Positions 44,201 to 52,539 of a DNA stretch of 64,000 bases are shown piece by piece (positions within the stretch are counted from its first letter, which is position 1; each line of letters begins with the position of its first letter). The notes below the pieces were generated by a model. The model saw only the letters and a list, made by a program, of their open reading frames with translations, was not told the DNA's origin and ran no database searches. The DNA is taken from positions 62,001 to 126,000 of the forward strand of contig NZ_JBHLWI010000002.1 in the NCBI RefSeq assembly GCF_042432905.1, read 5' to 3'. Both the position numbers and the translations under genes were made by a program. The DNA is from Fontibacter flavus. GTDB lineage: Bacteria > Bacteroidota > Bacteroidia > Cytophagales > Cyclobacteriaceae.

Positions 44201-46086
44201 AGGGTAATTTTGGTTTGGTTAAGCAGAATAAAATGCTTACTGAGATCCTCTTCATCAAAAAGGACAAAACATTCCGCTTCGATATTTTCATCCCTTCCTG
44301 CACGGCCGGCTTCCTGTACATAGTTTTCCAGAGAATCGGATATCTCATAGTGCACCACCAAACCCACATCCTTTTTATCCACACCCATGCCAAAAGCAGA
44401 GGTGGCCACCATGGTATTCACTTCTCCCGAAATAAAGGCGTCCTGGTTTTGGCTTTTTTCGTTTTTGTCCATCTTGCCATGGTAGGCACGTGCAGGAAAA
44501 CCATCTTTATTCAACCGCTGAGCCAGATCAAAGGCCTTCCTGGTTCTGGAAACATATATGATAGATGGACAAGATTTGGCTTCCAATAAATCACGAAGTG
44601 CTGCATACTTCTCCTCCTCTTTGGTCCTTTCCACCACTTCAAAGCGAAGATTGGTCCTTGATACTCCCGAGTGGAAAATTTCTAAATTGATGGAAAGCTT
44701 TTCGCGGAAGTAATTGCGGATATCTTCAACGACCCTTTGCTTGGCAGTAGCTGTGAAGCAGGAGACTGGTATAGGTTCAGAAAGGTTTTTGGTTTCCTGA
44801 AGCTTTTGTATAAAATCCGCGATATTGAGGTAATCAATTCTGAAATCCTGCCCCCAAGAAGAAAAGCAATGCGCTTCATCGATCACCACCCTATCAATTT
44901 TTCGTCCCAAGAGAAGCTTTTCAATGCTTTTGGAGCGCAGAGATTCCGGAGAAATATAGAGGATAGAGGCCGAACCGTCTTCTACCCTTTCAAATGATTT
45001 TGACCTTTCAATGGGGTCCAATAGCCCATTGATCGTAACTGCCTCAGTGATACCCATTTTTTCAAGGTTATCAACCTGGTCTTTCATCAAAGACTGTAAG
45101 GGGGAAATGACTAGGGTTAGGGCTTTTTCCCTTTCTCCCGCCATAAGGGCCGGTAACTGAAATGTGATGGATTTGCCACCGCCTGTAGGGAATATACACA
45201 ATAATGATCTGCCTTCCACCGCTGCTTTTACTGCTTTTTCTTGCAAAGGCTCATCTCCATAAGTTCTGAATTTCTCGAAACCAAAAATCCGCTTCAATCC
45301 AGCGCGGATGTCAAATTCTTTTGAACAATAGGAGCAGCCGGAAAGACAGGGTCTTCCCCTTAACAAAGTCATCAAATTGTCCGTATCAGGAAAGCGTTGT
45401 AATACCCAAGGAGGAGTAATGCTGAATCTGTCACCGCAATGAATAAGGGAAAGCGCATAGGCAAGAGCAATGGGCTGCCGTCTTGAAAATTTATCCACGT
45501 CTGAATGAGAGCAAATTTTTCCGATAAAATAACTATGGATAAGTTCAGAAAGATTTTCAACGGTTGTGTGAAAACCCAGGTATTCAAAGAACCCTTTAAA
45601 GGCCTCCGTTCCTGAAAGTAATCCAAAGAATATTTTCTGTAAATTCTTATCCAAGTCGGAAAAAGCACTCACTTCATCGTAAAAAAGATCTTTGGCTTTT
45701 AATGCATCATTGAGAGGATTGTTAAGGCTTTCAGTCTGAAGTTTGTCGTCTTTAACAAGTCTATGATAAGGCTTTTGAGGAAAAAGCAAGGGAGAAAGGA
45801 ACAAAGTATCAATTATAGTATGAAACCTTAATCCCTTCTTTTGAAGGTATGGGAGATCGTGACTTATAATATTGTGACCGCAAATATACCTTGGGCTGCC
45901 CAAAAACTCCTCAAATTTAATCAGATTAGATGCATGGAACGTACTTCCATCAACTTTGACCGCCCCAAGATCCAAAATCTTTCCACTTTGGGGCACAACC
46001 TCAAGATCTAAAAAACAAATGTTTTGTATTAGCTGCTTCATCAGTGCTTCAAAATATCCTTGATCTGCCGCAAGAATATTCACCAT
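41236..46086 (-). CDS. Exonuclease-RecQ-UvrD triple fusion helicase
   Basis: 1616 residues in one open frame. Residues about 20-180: DnaQ-like 3'-5' exonuclease with CFLDLEVV (DxE), GHNIISHDLPYL and LNNPLNDALKAKDLF. The His of the last motif is replaced by Asn. About 245-262: a CLSGCSYC cluster, possibly a zinc knuckle. About 275-640: RecQ SF2 helicase with TGGGKSITFQLPAL, the DEAH box VVIDEAHC and GRAGRDE. About 640-1060: winged-helix and linker regions. About 1080-1560: UvrD/PcrA SF1 helicase with AAGPGSGKTRIL, VIDEAQDI, GDDDQNIYEFRG and LLYVGMTRAK. ATP motifs of both helicases look intact. A second possible start is Met16 at 46041. Likely DNA repair or defence; no partner genes are adjacent. 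Confidence 0.9.
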   Translation of the reverse strand: MVNILAADQGYFEALMKQLIQNICFLDLEVVPQSGKILDLGAVKVDGSTFHASNLIKFEEFLGSPRYICGHNIISHDLPYLQKKGLRFHTIIDTLFLSPLLFPQKPYHRLVKDDKLQTESLNNPLNDALKAKDLFYDEVSAFSDLDKNLQKIFFGLLSGTEAFKGFFEYLGFHTTVENLSELIHSYFIGKICSHSDVDKFSRRQPIALAYALSLIHCGDRFSITPPWVLQRFPDTDNLMTLLRGRPCLSGCSYCSKEFDIRAGLKRIFGFEKFRTYGDEPLQEKAVKAAVEGRSLLCIFPTGGGKSITFQLPALMAGEREKALTLVISPLQSLMKDQVDNLEKMGITEAVTINGLLDPIERSKSFERVEDGSASILYISPESLRSKSIEKLLLGRKIDRVVIDEAHCFSSWGQDFRIDYLNIADFIQKLQETKNLSEPIPVSCFTATAKQRVVEDIRNYFREKLSINLEIFHSGVSRTNLRFEVVERTKEEEKYAALRDLLEAKSCPSIIYVSRTRKAFDLAQRLNKDGFPARAYHGKMDKNEKSQNQDAFISGEVNTMVATSAFGMGVDKKDVGLVVHYEISDSLENYVQEAGRAGRDENIEAECFVLFDEEDLSKHFILLNQTKITLKEVQQVWKAIKNLTRFRSQVSNSALEIARQAGWDDSMREIETRVTTAIAALEDAGYLKRGQNMPKIFASSIQVANAQEAIQKIETSPRFSQNQKVQAARIIKKLFSSKSRQKRLEDEAEARIDYIADHLAMVKEEVIEIIHLLREEEILADSKDLQAFIRKSDALQKPMEIVENIGLLENYLLDQINSEAKIFQIKSLNEGAALEGLKGITPAKIRTVINYWAIKNWVSKQFSTSSKNHVELKTNLSKKELKEKFRKRHDLARFIVDYLFRKAALTEPDLPLFSGEMPVDFSVLELKEAYESETGLFERNCTPVEVEDALFYLLRMDAIKIEGGFLVLYNRLTIERTERDNKARYKQEDYQKLERFYENKVQQIHIVGEYAKKMIADYRDALQFVEDYFQMNYTAFLNKYFKGNRQKEISRNITPAKFRRLFGELSPAQLKIINDQNSRNIVVAAGPGSGKTRILVHKLAALLLMEDVKHEQLLMLTFSRAAATEFKKRLMELIGNAALFVDIKTFHGYCFDILGKVGSLDKTEDVIAQATQMIRENKTEPKEVTRTVLVIDEAQDISSEEFALIEALMEQNEDMRVIAVGDDDQNIYEFRGSNAAYLEKFINEKHALKYELLENYRSKSNLVDFSNQWASTISQRLKSTPIIAHAPELGILRVNEHQGTNLISPLVDDLLSTKLKGSVGILCRTNDEALSILSCLLEKNISAKLIQSHDQFHLLQLFEIRFFLNSLSLGPGQFTIPEEKWNRSRQQLETAFGHSHKWELVKRLLDDFEQIFPKTRYRTDLEEFIQESKTEDFTDQEYGTALVSTIHKAKGKEFDQVYIMLTQSDCRDDQERRLLYVGMTRAKSLLSIHYRGNYLDGLIADAMEKFVVPAIAEDQGSLILQLGMKDINLGFCAFRQKLIHRLRTGDLLSFEENDCFNEQGQTVLRFSLAFQQTLATYFEKGYTIKQLSVNWLVYWHNSETEKDVLVVLPELVLNKES

Positions 46087-46140
46087 TTACACAATTATAT
46101 TTAATTTAGGTGAAAACATCACTAAAAACCACATGAAACC

Positions 46141-47148
46141 ATGAATAGATTGGTAATTGTCACCTTGTGGATAAATCTGTTTTTATTCTCCTGCAGCCAC
46201 CAACCTAACGCTATGAAAAAAGACGCCTATATAGAAATTTTCGATGATCAAATTCTGGAATTGATTGACCCCAATACACCTTTCCACATCCTGGCCCAAG
46301 GATTTGCCTGGACAGAAGGACCACTGTGGCTGGAAGAACAGCAAAGCCTCATTTTTACTGATATCCCCAACAACTCCATCTTTCGAATCGATTCCAAAGG
46401 CGAACTCAGTCTCTACCTCAAACCCTCAGGATATACAAGTGATACCCCTCGTGGTGGAGAAGTAGGCGCCAATGGCCTGACTTTGGACCGGCAGGGCAGA
46501 TTGGTCATGTGCCAACACGGAGACCGCCGCATGGCACGCATGGACAGCCCGCTCGATCAACCAAAGTCCCAATTTGTAAACCTTGTGGATAAGTATCAGG
46601 GCAAACGATTCAATAGCCCCAATGATGTGGTCTTTGACAAAGCGGGAAATATGTACTTTACCGATCCACCATATGGCCTGGAATTCAACATGGATGACCC
46701 TGCAAAGGAACTGGACTTCCAAGGGATTTATTGTCTGAAAACCAACGGAGAGTTGGTACTGCTCGATACCATTTCCCGACCCAACGGTCTGGCATTCAGT
46801 CCGGATGAGGAATATTTTTATGTGGCCAATTCCGATCCCGAAAAGGCAGTTTGGTACAGATATGAAGTACAGGCTGATGGACTTATCCACAATCGAACGC
46901 TATTTTTTGATGTTACGGAACATGTGGATAAACAAGGATTCAAAGGACTACCTGACGGCATGAAAATCCACAGTTCGGGAACCATCTTCGCCACCGGACC
47001 TGGAGGGGTTTGGGTATTTGATCCGAGTGGAAAAGTCCTCGGCAGGCTGAGAACCGGTGAAGCTACTTCCAATTGTGCTTTTTCCACAAATGAAAAGACT
47101 TTCTTTATGACCGCTGATGATTATGTGTTGAAGATAAATTTGAAATAG
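46141..47148 (+). CDS. SMP-30/gluconolactonase-family lipoprotein
   Basis: 335 residues. Lipoprotein signal MNRLVIVTLWINLFLFSC. A six-blade propeller of the SMP-30/LRE family follows: GFAWTEGPLWLEEQ (metal Glu), RFNSPNDVVFDKAGNMYFTD (metal Asn/Asp), RPNGLAFSPDEEYFYVAN and KGLPDGMKIHSSGTIFATG. It hydrolyses lactones of sugars or esters with a divalent metal. It is divergent from the helicase with only 54 bp between starts. Its 3' end is partly duplicated in the following spacer. Confidence 0.9.
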   Translation: MNRLVIVTLWINLFLFSCSHQPNAMKKDAYIEIFDDQILELIDPNTPFHILAQGFAWTEGPLWLEEQQSLIFTDIPNNSIFRIDSKGELSLYLKPSGYTSDTPRGGEVGANGLTLDRQGRLVMCQHGDRRMARMDSPLDQPKSQFVNLVDKYQGKRFNSPNDVVFDKAGNMYFTDPPYGLEFNMDDPAKELDFQGIYCLKTNGELVLLDTISRPNGLAFSPDEEYFYVANSDPEKAVWYRYEVQADGLIHNRTLFFDVTEHVDKQGFKGLPDGMKIHSSGTIFATGPGGVWVFDPSGKVLGRLRTGEATSNCAFSTNEKTFFMTADDYVLKINLK

Positions 47149-47293
47149 ATTGATGGATACTGGTGGATATTGAGAGATATTGATGGATATTGGAAATTAG
47201 AGGATAAACTGAACCCGATGGGGATCACCTGAAATAGATTGAAATAGGTAGAGATACTGGTGGATATTGATAGATATTAATGGATATTGATAA
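47144..47293 (+). repeat. Direct repeat with 10-bp periodicity
   Basis: Two related stretches (47144-47193 and 47231-47293) each start with TGAAATAGATTGA, which in the first copy includes the stop codon of the lactonase gene. Each continues with GGTGGATATTGA-type units of about 10 bp (GATGGATATT, GAGAGATATT, TAGATATTAA). The second copy ends 14 bp before the acetyltransferase start. Confidence 0.6.
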
Positions 47294-47306
47294 TAGTTGA
47301 AATAGA

Positions 47307-47795
47307 ATGATAATCAAGAAAGCAGATATTGAATTGGATTATGATGGGGTTTGGGAGATTTTTTCGGATGTGATTGCCGGAGAGGATGTATTTTCATTTG
47401 AACCAAATACTCCCAAGGCTGATCTGAAAAAACTCTGGTTTGCAGACAATATGGATACTTTTGTGGCTGTGGATAACCTAGGAAAAGTGGTGGGAAGCTA
47501 TTATGTCAAGCCGAATCAACCCGGTTTGGGCAGCCATGTTGCCAATGCAGGGTACATGGTGCATCCTGAGGAAAAAGGAAAAGGCATAGGCAGACTTTTA
47601 TGCGAACATTCTATTGATTTTGCCAGGGCAAAAGGATACTTGGGCATGCAATTCAACATTGTCGTCAGTACCAATGAGTCTGCCGTCAAGCTGTGGAAAA
47701 GCTGTGGCTTCTCGATTATTGGTACTACACCACAAGGGTTCAGGCATCAAAGCTTAGGATTAGTAGATACCTATATCATGTACAAGAGTTTGTAG
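47307..47795 (+). CDS. GNAT family N-acetyltransferase
   Basis: 162 residues. The acetyl-CoA loop shows GYMVHPEEKGKGIGRLLCEH (the Q/RxxGxG/A motif as KGKGIG) followed by VVSTNESAVKLWKSCGF, the typical motif B, and a C-terminal LVDTYIMYKSL. The substrate is unknown; many such proteins modify small molecules or amino groups of proteins. Monocistronic or following the lactonase. Confidence 0.9.
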   Translation: MIIKKADIELDYDGVWEIFSDVIAGEDVFSFEPNTPKADLKKLWFADNMDTFVAVDNLGKVVGSYYVKPNQPGLGSHVANAGYMVHPEEKGKGIGRLLCEHSIDFARAKGYLGMQFNIVVSTNESAVKLWKSCGFSIIGTTPQGFRHQSLGLVDTYIMYKSL

Positions 47796-48140
47796 TGCTA
47801 TTGCGGTTCAAATTCATAGCCAAGAAGGCACAAAGCAGTTGTCCTGCTTCTCCTGAAGCTGGACTCCACATTACAGCAGTACGGGGTTTGCTCCAAATAT
47901 TGACTGATAACTAGTTTACTAAGCGCTCAATGCGTGAAACCTAAAAAAGAAATTTCTCGCAAAGCACGCAAAGGTTTTTACTGGATGAAACAAAAAAAGA
48001 CCTTTGAGTACACCATAGCGTACCCAAAGGTCTAATTCATGCGATTTTAGGATTTCCGAAATCCGCCTTCCGAAATTCTATTTTCTAGTCTATCGTATCC
48101 TACCTGAAGGTAGGCAAGCTCGCTTCTCGTCTCTCGCTTC
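47796..48140. other. 345-bp intergenic region between convergent genes
   Basis: Holds the TTTCTCGCAAAGCACGCAAAG boilerplate (47954-47973), also found near 50956-50972 in a changed form. It also holds a terminator at 47998-48033 and a family A copy (48099-48141). No gene is seen. Confidence 0.5.
47992..48033 (-). terminator. Terminator of the S9 peptidase at 48.1-50.6 kb
   Basis: AGACCTTTGAGTAC (47998-48011) and GTACCCAAAGGTCT (48020-48033) form a stem with one mismatch. On the minus strand it is followed by seven T. Confidence 0.7.
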
Positions 48141-50564
48141 TCATTTTCTATTCTTCACCCACTTCTCTAACCACTCATGCTGCTCATACAAAGTATGCAG
48201 AATAGATTCCTTGGCAGCATAACCATGGCTTTCGTGAGGTAAAAATACCAATCTCGTAGTAGCCCCATGACCTTTCAGAGCATTGTAATAACGCTCAGAC
48301 TGAATAGGGAAAGTACCGGAGTTATTATCCGCTTCACCATGAATCAACAAAATTGGTGTTTTGACTTTGTTGGCATTCATAAATGGAGACATGGTATTGT
48401 ATACATCAGGAGCTTCCCAGTACGTTCTTTGCTCATATTGGAATCCAAATGGTGTCAAAGTCCTGTTGTATGCACCACTTCTGGCAATACCTGCAGCAAA
48501 TAGATCTGAATGGGAAAGCAGGTTGGCCGTCATAAAGGCACCATAAGAGTGACCACCCACCGCAATACGGTTTCTGTCACCGATACCCTGTTCTACAATA
48601 AAATCAATGGCTGCTTCTGCATTGGCTACCAATTGCTCTACAAAGAAATCATTTGGTTCCTCATCTCCCTCTCCAACTATAGGCATTTCGGTCTGATCCA
48701 TGATGGCATAACCTTGGGTTACCCAATAAATAGGAGAACCCCAGCTCAACCTGGTAAAGGTATATTTAGAACCTCTTACCTGTGAAGCTACTGCTGCTGA
48801 TTTGTATTCTCTTGGATACGCCCACATTACCACTGGCAATCTGCCATCTTTGGCAGGATCATAGCCTTCAGGCGTATACACGATAGCAGATAGGTCCAAA
48901 CCATCATTTCTCTTGTATTTCACCAACTGCTTATTGATTCCTTTGATGGACTCATAAGGATGTGCAAATTGGGTAATCTGCATAGGTGCAATCCTTCTTT
49001 TGGTATTGACCAACCAATAATTAGGCTGTATATCTGTGCTTTCTTTGATGGTCACAAATTCTGTAGCATCAGCATTCAGAACTTTAGTCACTCGCTCATA
49101 ATAAGGTGCCTGAGACCTCCACAGAATTTTTTCAGTTTTGGTTTTGGTATTGAAAGCAGACAAATAAGGCATGCTACCATCCGGGCTACCGCCTTCAGAA
49201 GTCATGTAAACCTCATCTCCTTTTCTCAACAATACGCTTCTACCTAAGGTATTTGTCGTGAAAACAGGGTTTCCTGGATCATTGTAGATATCATCGGAAG
49301 ATCGCTCAATGACCACGGTTCCTTTTTCGCCTGGTTTGGATGGGTTAATGCGGGAAACTTTTTGCTGTCTGGAAGCAAACCAACCTTCATTCAAAAGGGC
49401 AAAGTTGTCATCAGACCAATAGATACCACGGAACCTGTAGCCTACACTGGCAAATTTGGTTGGCTGGGCAGTAAAAGGAGCATCCAAAGTGTACACAATT
49501 TCTCTTTCTTCCATCTGAACTTTTGGATCACCTCCATCTTGGGCTTCTACCCAGTAAAGAGTAGCGGGTTTGTCTGCTCTCCAATTGATAGAGCGAGGAC
49601 CTGTAACGGTAGCATCAAAACCAGTTGGTCTTACCTCGTCCAAAGGAATTTCGGCAAGGGTTTTCACCTTATTTCCTGCTATATCCCAGATTTCCACATT
49701 GTAAGGAAATCTTGATGCAGGTACCAGGTAAGAGAATGGCTTTTGTATCAGATCCACTGTCAGGTAATTACCATCAGGAGAAAGGTCCATAGACTTGATC
49801 AAACCTGAGTTACCGATAGCTTGTTTGCCTCCATTCAGGTCCAATAACATGATCTGAGCATCCATAAAGTACTCAAACAAAGCTTCATCATATGGATTTG
49901 TCAGCAAATCCTGATAGGTTCTGGAAGGAGCAGCATTGCCTGAAGTTTCCTGAATAGTAGGTCCTGAAGGAGCCGAAGGTTGCTTAGGCATATTACCCCT
50001 CTTCGGATTGATGGCTTTAAGCAAAATTTTGTTGTCAGGTGTCCAGGTAAATGCACCACCATAAACGCCATTCACAATTTCATCTGTCAATTGCTTGGCT
50101 TCGAGTGTGCTCAGGTCCACCACCCATAAGCTGATACCTGTATTGGAAGTATTGGTCAGGGCCACATACTTCTCGTCTTTGGAGAGTGAAAAACCACCCA
50201 ATCTTGGATTTGACGGCAAACCTTTGATTTGCTGTTCCTGACCATTGCGGGTGTTTTTAATGATCACATTTTCAAAAGACCCTGATCGGCTTGGACCATT
50301 GGTCGCCGGGTTGATACGGATACCCCCGATTCTCAGTTCAGGTTGTGCAAGTTCTTCAATGGATGGATTTCCTGCTCTTTCCAACACAAGCATGAAATCC
50401 CCTGAACGGCTAAAGCTGACCAAGGGAGTTGGGGCCGCATTGACCAAATCAGCAATTTCTTTTGGAGGGGTCTGATAACTAAGCGATTCCTGTGCTTGCG
50501 CCAATGGCATAATAGCCATACAGAAAACCGCTAAGGATAGACCAATTCTATATATTTTTTTCAT
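48141..50564 (-). CDS. S9 family serine peptidase (glutamyl/prolyl oligopeptidase type), exported
   Basis: 807 residues. Signal peptide MKKIYRIGLSLAVFCMAIMP ending in AQAQ. An N-terminal propeller (about 60-540) is followed by an alpha/beta-hydrolase domain with Ser in AVGGHSYGAFMTA (about 660), Asp in IHGEADNNSGTFP and His in PHESHGYAAKES. GGHSYGAFMTANLL and the long propeller resemble plastid glutamyl endopeptidases, a subgroup found in many Bacteroidota. It probably degrades peptides in the periplasm. It is not closely related to the S9 peptidase at 38.9 kb. Confidence 0.92.
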   Translation of the reverse strand: MKKIYRIGLSLAVFCMAIMPLAQAQESLSYQTPPKEIADLVNAAPTPLVSFSRSGDFMLVLERAGNPSIEELAQPELRIGGIRINPATNGPSRSGSFENVIIKNTRNGQEQQIKGLPSNPRLGGFSLSKDEKYVALTNTSNTGISLWVVDLSTLEAKQLTDEIVNGVYGGAFTWTPDNKILLKAINPKRGNMPKQPSAPSGPTIQETSGNAAPSRTYQDLLTNPYDEALFEYFMDAQIMLLDLNGGKQAIGNSGLIKSMDLSPDGNYLTVDLIQKPFSYLVPASRFPYNVEIWDIAGNKVKTLAEIPLDEVRPTGFDATVTGPRSINWRADKPATLYWVEAQDGGDPKVQMEEREIVYTLDAPFTAQPTKFASVGYRFRGIYWSDDNFALLNEGWFASRQQKVSRINPSKPGEKGTVVIERSSDDIYNDPGNPVFTTNTLGRSVLLRKGDEVYMTSEGGSPDGSMPYLSAFNTKTKTEKILWRSQAPYYERVTKVLNADATEFVTIKESTDIQPNYWLVNTKRRIAPMQITQFAHPYESIKGINKQLVKYKRNDGLDLSAIVYTPEGYDPAKDGRLPVVMWAYPREYKSAAVASQVRGSKYTFTRLSWGSPIYWVTQGYAIMDQTEMPIVGEGDEEPNDFFVEQLVANAEAAIDFIVEQGIGDRNRIAVGGHSYGAFMTANLLSHSDLFAAGIARSGAYNRTLTPFGFQYEQRTYWEAPDVYNTMSPFMNANKVKTPILLIHGEADNNSGTFPIQSERYYNALKGHGATTRLVFLPHESHGYAAKESILHTLYEQHEWLEKWVKNRK

Positions 50565-50750
50565 GGTACTATGAGATAGACATTTAGTTTTGCCTGAATT
50601 TACATGAATTCTGCAAAAGAAAGGAAGGTTTTTGGCTATTTGGTTTGAAAAATGGCTTAGTGGTAGGCTCTAACATCCGGAGATATGGGGATTCTGGATT
50701 TTGAAAGGCGAATGTTGAATGTGAGATGTGGGAAGGGGAACACGGAAGTT

Positions 50751-50905
50751 TTGAACCATTTAGGAGTTGAGGGATTAAGGGGTTCATTAAGGGACAGTAA
50801 TTAGGGAATAGTTAATAGGAAAAAGAAAATGCCGTAGGATTTTCTATCTTAGGTAGGCATCCCGACATTTTAGCCCGGTAGTTTATTGCCGTGAAAGGGT
50901 TTCAT
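50751..50905 (+). repeat. Dispersed repeat family B, copy 3
   Basis: Reads GGATTAAGGGGTTCATTAA, AATTAGGGAATAGTTAAT, GGAAAAAGAAAATGCCGTAG and TAGCCCGGTAGTTTATTGCC in the same order as copy 1 at 34451-34610, 16 kb away, with scattered substitutions. Confidence 0.75.
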
Positions 50906-51083
50906 TAAGGGAATTTCTTTGCGGACTTAGCGGTCTTGGCGTGAACCATAGAATTTAATTTCTCGCAAAGTACCCAAAGTGAAAAAATGATTATTCACCA
51001 CATAGAGTCATAGTACACATAGCCTCTTTCTTTGAATACCGTGGCGATCGTAGCGTGAAACAATTCTCTGGAAATTGAAAATA

Positions 51084-51111
51084 AAAAAAGGAGCCTTTGA
51101 GCTCCTTTTTT
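51084..51111 (-). terminator. Terminator of gldJ
   Basis: AAAAAAGGAGC pairs with GCTCCTTTTTT around a 6-nt loop, with a tail of T on the minus strand, 21 bp after the gldJ stop. Confidence 0.8.
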
Positions 51112-51131
51112 AAATTTTATGGTGTGGGTGA

Positions 51132-52355
51132 TTATTTACCTTGTTGACCGATAGCGATCATCGCACATCTGAAACCAATATGGTTTCCTGCAGAATCCTG
51201 ATGCATAAACCTTCTTGTACCAGGAGCTAGCCAATACGTCACATCTCTCCAAGAACCTCCTTTGTACACTCTGTATTCATCAGAGATCATCGTGGTGGCA
51301 TAGGTGTCTGCTTCATCAAACACGCCGTCTTTTCTTAGCGGGTTCAAATCATCAAAATCGGTATAGGAAAGTGGTCTGTACACATCATTTACCCATTCAT
51401 TCACGTTGCCGGCCATATTGTAAAGACCGAAGTCATTTGGTGGGTAATCGTAAACGTTAGCTGGAATGATATCTCCGTCATTGGAAACAGAACCTGCAAT
51501 ACCGGCGTAGTCACCTCTACCTCTTTTGAAGTTGGCCAAGAAGTCACCTTGTCTTCCTTTTCTTTTGATATTGTAAGGATTTCTAACCCCTCTTCCATCC
51601 CAAGGATAAATTCTGCCCTGCTCCTGATTTTCATCCATGTACTGTGTACCGATCATCGCTTTGGCAGCATATTCCCATTCTGCTTCACTAGGAAGTCTAT
51701 ACTCAGGAAGGGAAACACCTCTTTCGATCAACTGATTTTTATTAAGTGCAGAGTCGATTTTGTTTTTCTCTCTCATCAGTTCACTCACATACTCTGTTCT
51801 CCACTTGGCATAAGCGGTAGCTTGACTCCAAGTGACCCCTACAACCGGATAAAAGTTAAACCCCGGGAATCTGTAATAGTATGTGTCATAGACATCATTA
51901 TAAGAAAGTGAACCCGCCCAAACTTTTTCAGAAGGTTCCAAATTCAAAATGGAGTCAGCGCTTACTTTCTTCCTCATGTTGAAAATAAACTCCCTGTAGT
52001 CATTATTGGTGATCTCTGTTTCATCCATATAGAATGAAGCGATGGTCACCGTTCTCTCTACGTTATCCCTGAAGGCCATGACGTCCTGTTCCTGGGAACC
52101 CAAAACAGCTCTACCACCCTGGATATACTTCAAGTTGGGACCAATAATCTGCTTGGCCACTCGAGTTACCATAAAACTTGTGGTATCCTTGTCGTTAAAA
52201 CTAAAAGCAGCACCGGTTGTAGGACTCACTTTACCCGGCTTAGCCGCAGTCCTCCTACCATATCCGGTTTGTTTGTTACAGGATGAAAGGATGGCTCCGC
52301 CAACAATCAGCAATGTAGCTGCAATCAACCCTAATTTACCTTTTCCAAAAACCAT
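51132..52355 (-). CDS. gldJ: Gliding motility lipoprotein GldJ-like (SUMF1 domain)
   Basis: 407 residues. Lipoprotein signal (lipobox ILSSC, Cys about 26). A formylglycine-generating-enzyme/SUMF1 fold follows: FYMDETEITNNDYREF, YPVVGVTWSQATAYAKWRTE, YRLPSEAEWEYAAKAM and DFGLYNMAGNVNEWVNDVYR. The segment RGRGDYAGIAGSVSNDGD and the length fit GldJ, which stabilises other Gld proteins of the gliding/type IX secretion machinery at the outer membrane. GldK is the closest alternative, but GldL-M-N do not follow. The frame extends to a GTG at 52379; ATG at 52355 starts a standard signal. Confidence 0.88.
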   Translation of the reverse strand: MVFGKGKLGLIAATLLIVGGAILSSCNKQTGYGRRTAAKPGKVSPTTGAAFSFNDKDTTSFMVTRVAKQIIGPNLKYIQGGRAVLGSQEQDVMAFRDNVERTVTIASFYMDETEITNNDYREFIFNMRKKVSADSILNLEPSEKVWAGSLSYNDVYDTYYYRFPGFNFYPVVGVTWSQATAYAKWRTEYVSELMREKNKIDSALNKNQLIERGVSLPEYRLPSEAEWEYAAKAMIGTQYMDENQEQGRIYPWDGRGVRNPYNIKRKGRQGDFLANFKRGRGDYAGIAGSVSNDGDIIPANVYDYPPNDFGLYNMAGNVNEWVNDVYRPLSYTDFDDLNPLRKDGVFDEADTYATTMISDEYRVYKGGSWRDVTYWLAPGTRRFMHQDSAGNHIGFRCAMIAIGQQGK

Positions 52356-52539
52356 TGAACAATACTGTTTTTCGTGCACAATTAGAACGCTAATATATAA
52401 GCAATAATATCGTAATTCAATAAAATTTTTTGATGACCCTCAAATGCAAAAGGCGTTTTTTGTCAGAAAACGACCAAATAATACAAATATTATTTGCGGA
52501 AAAGCAATTATCAAGCCATTAATTTTTTTTAAATTTTTA

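Larger units (their letters stand above)
50565..51131. other. 567-bp intergenic region with repeat family B copy 3
   Basis: No gene is seen. It holds a GATG/GAATGTTGAATG array (50708-50735), family B copy 3, CTTTGCGGACTTAGCGGTCT and TTTCTCGCAAAGTACCCAAA boilerplate (50918-50980), and the gldJ terminator. Confidence 0.6.

Noticed and set aside
41236..46086. Two or three separate genes fused by a sequencing error
   Set aside because: The frame is continuous for 1616 residues with natural linkers and no homopolymer slip at domain joins; the fusion is taken as real.
47149..47293. CRISPR-like repeats
   Set aside because: Units of about 10 bp with no conserved long repeat, no unique spacers of regular length and no cas genes nearby.
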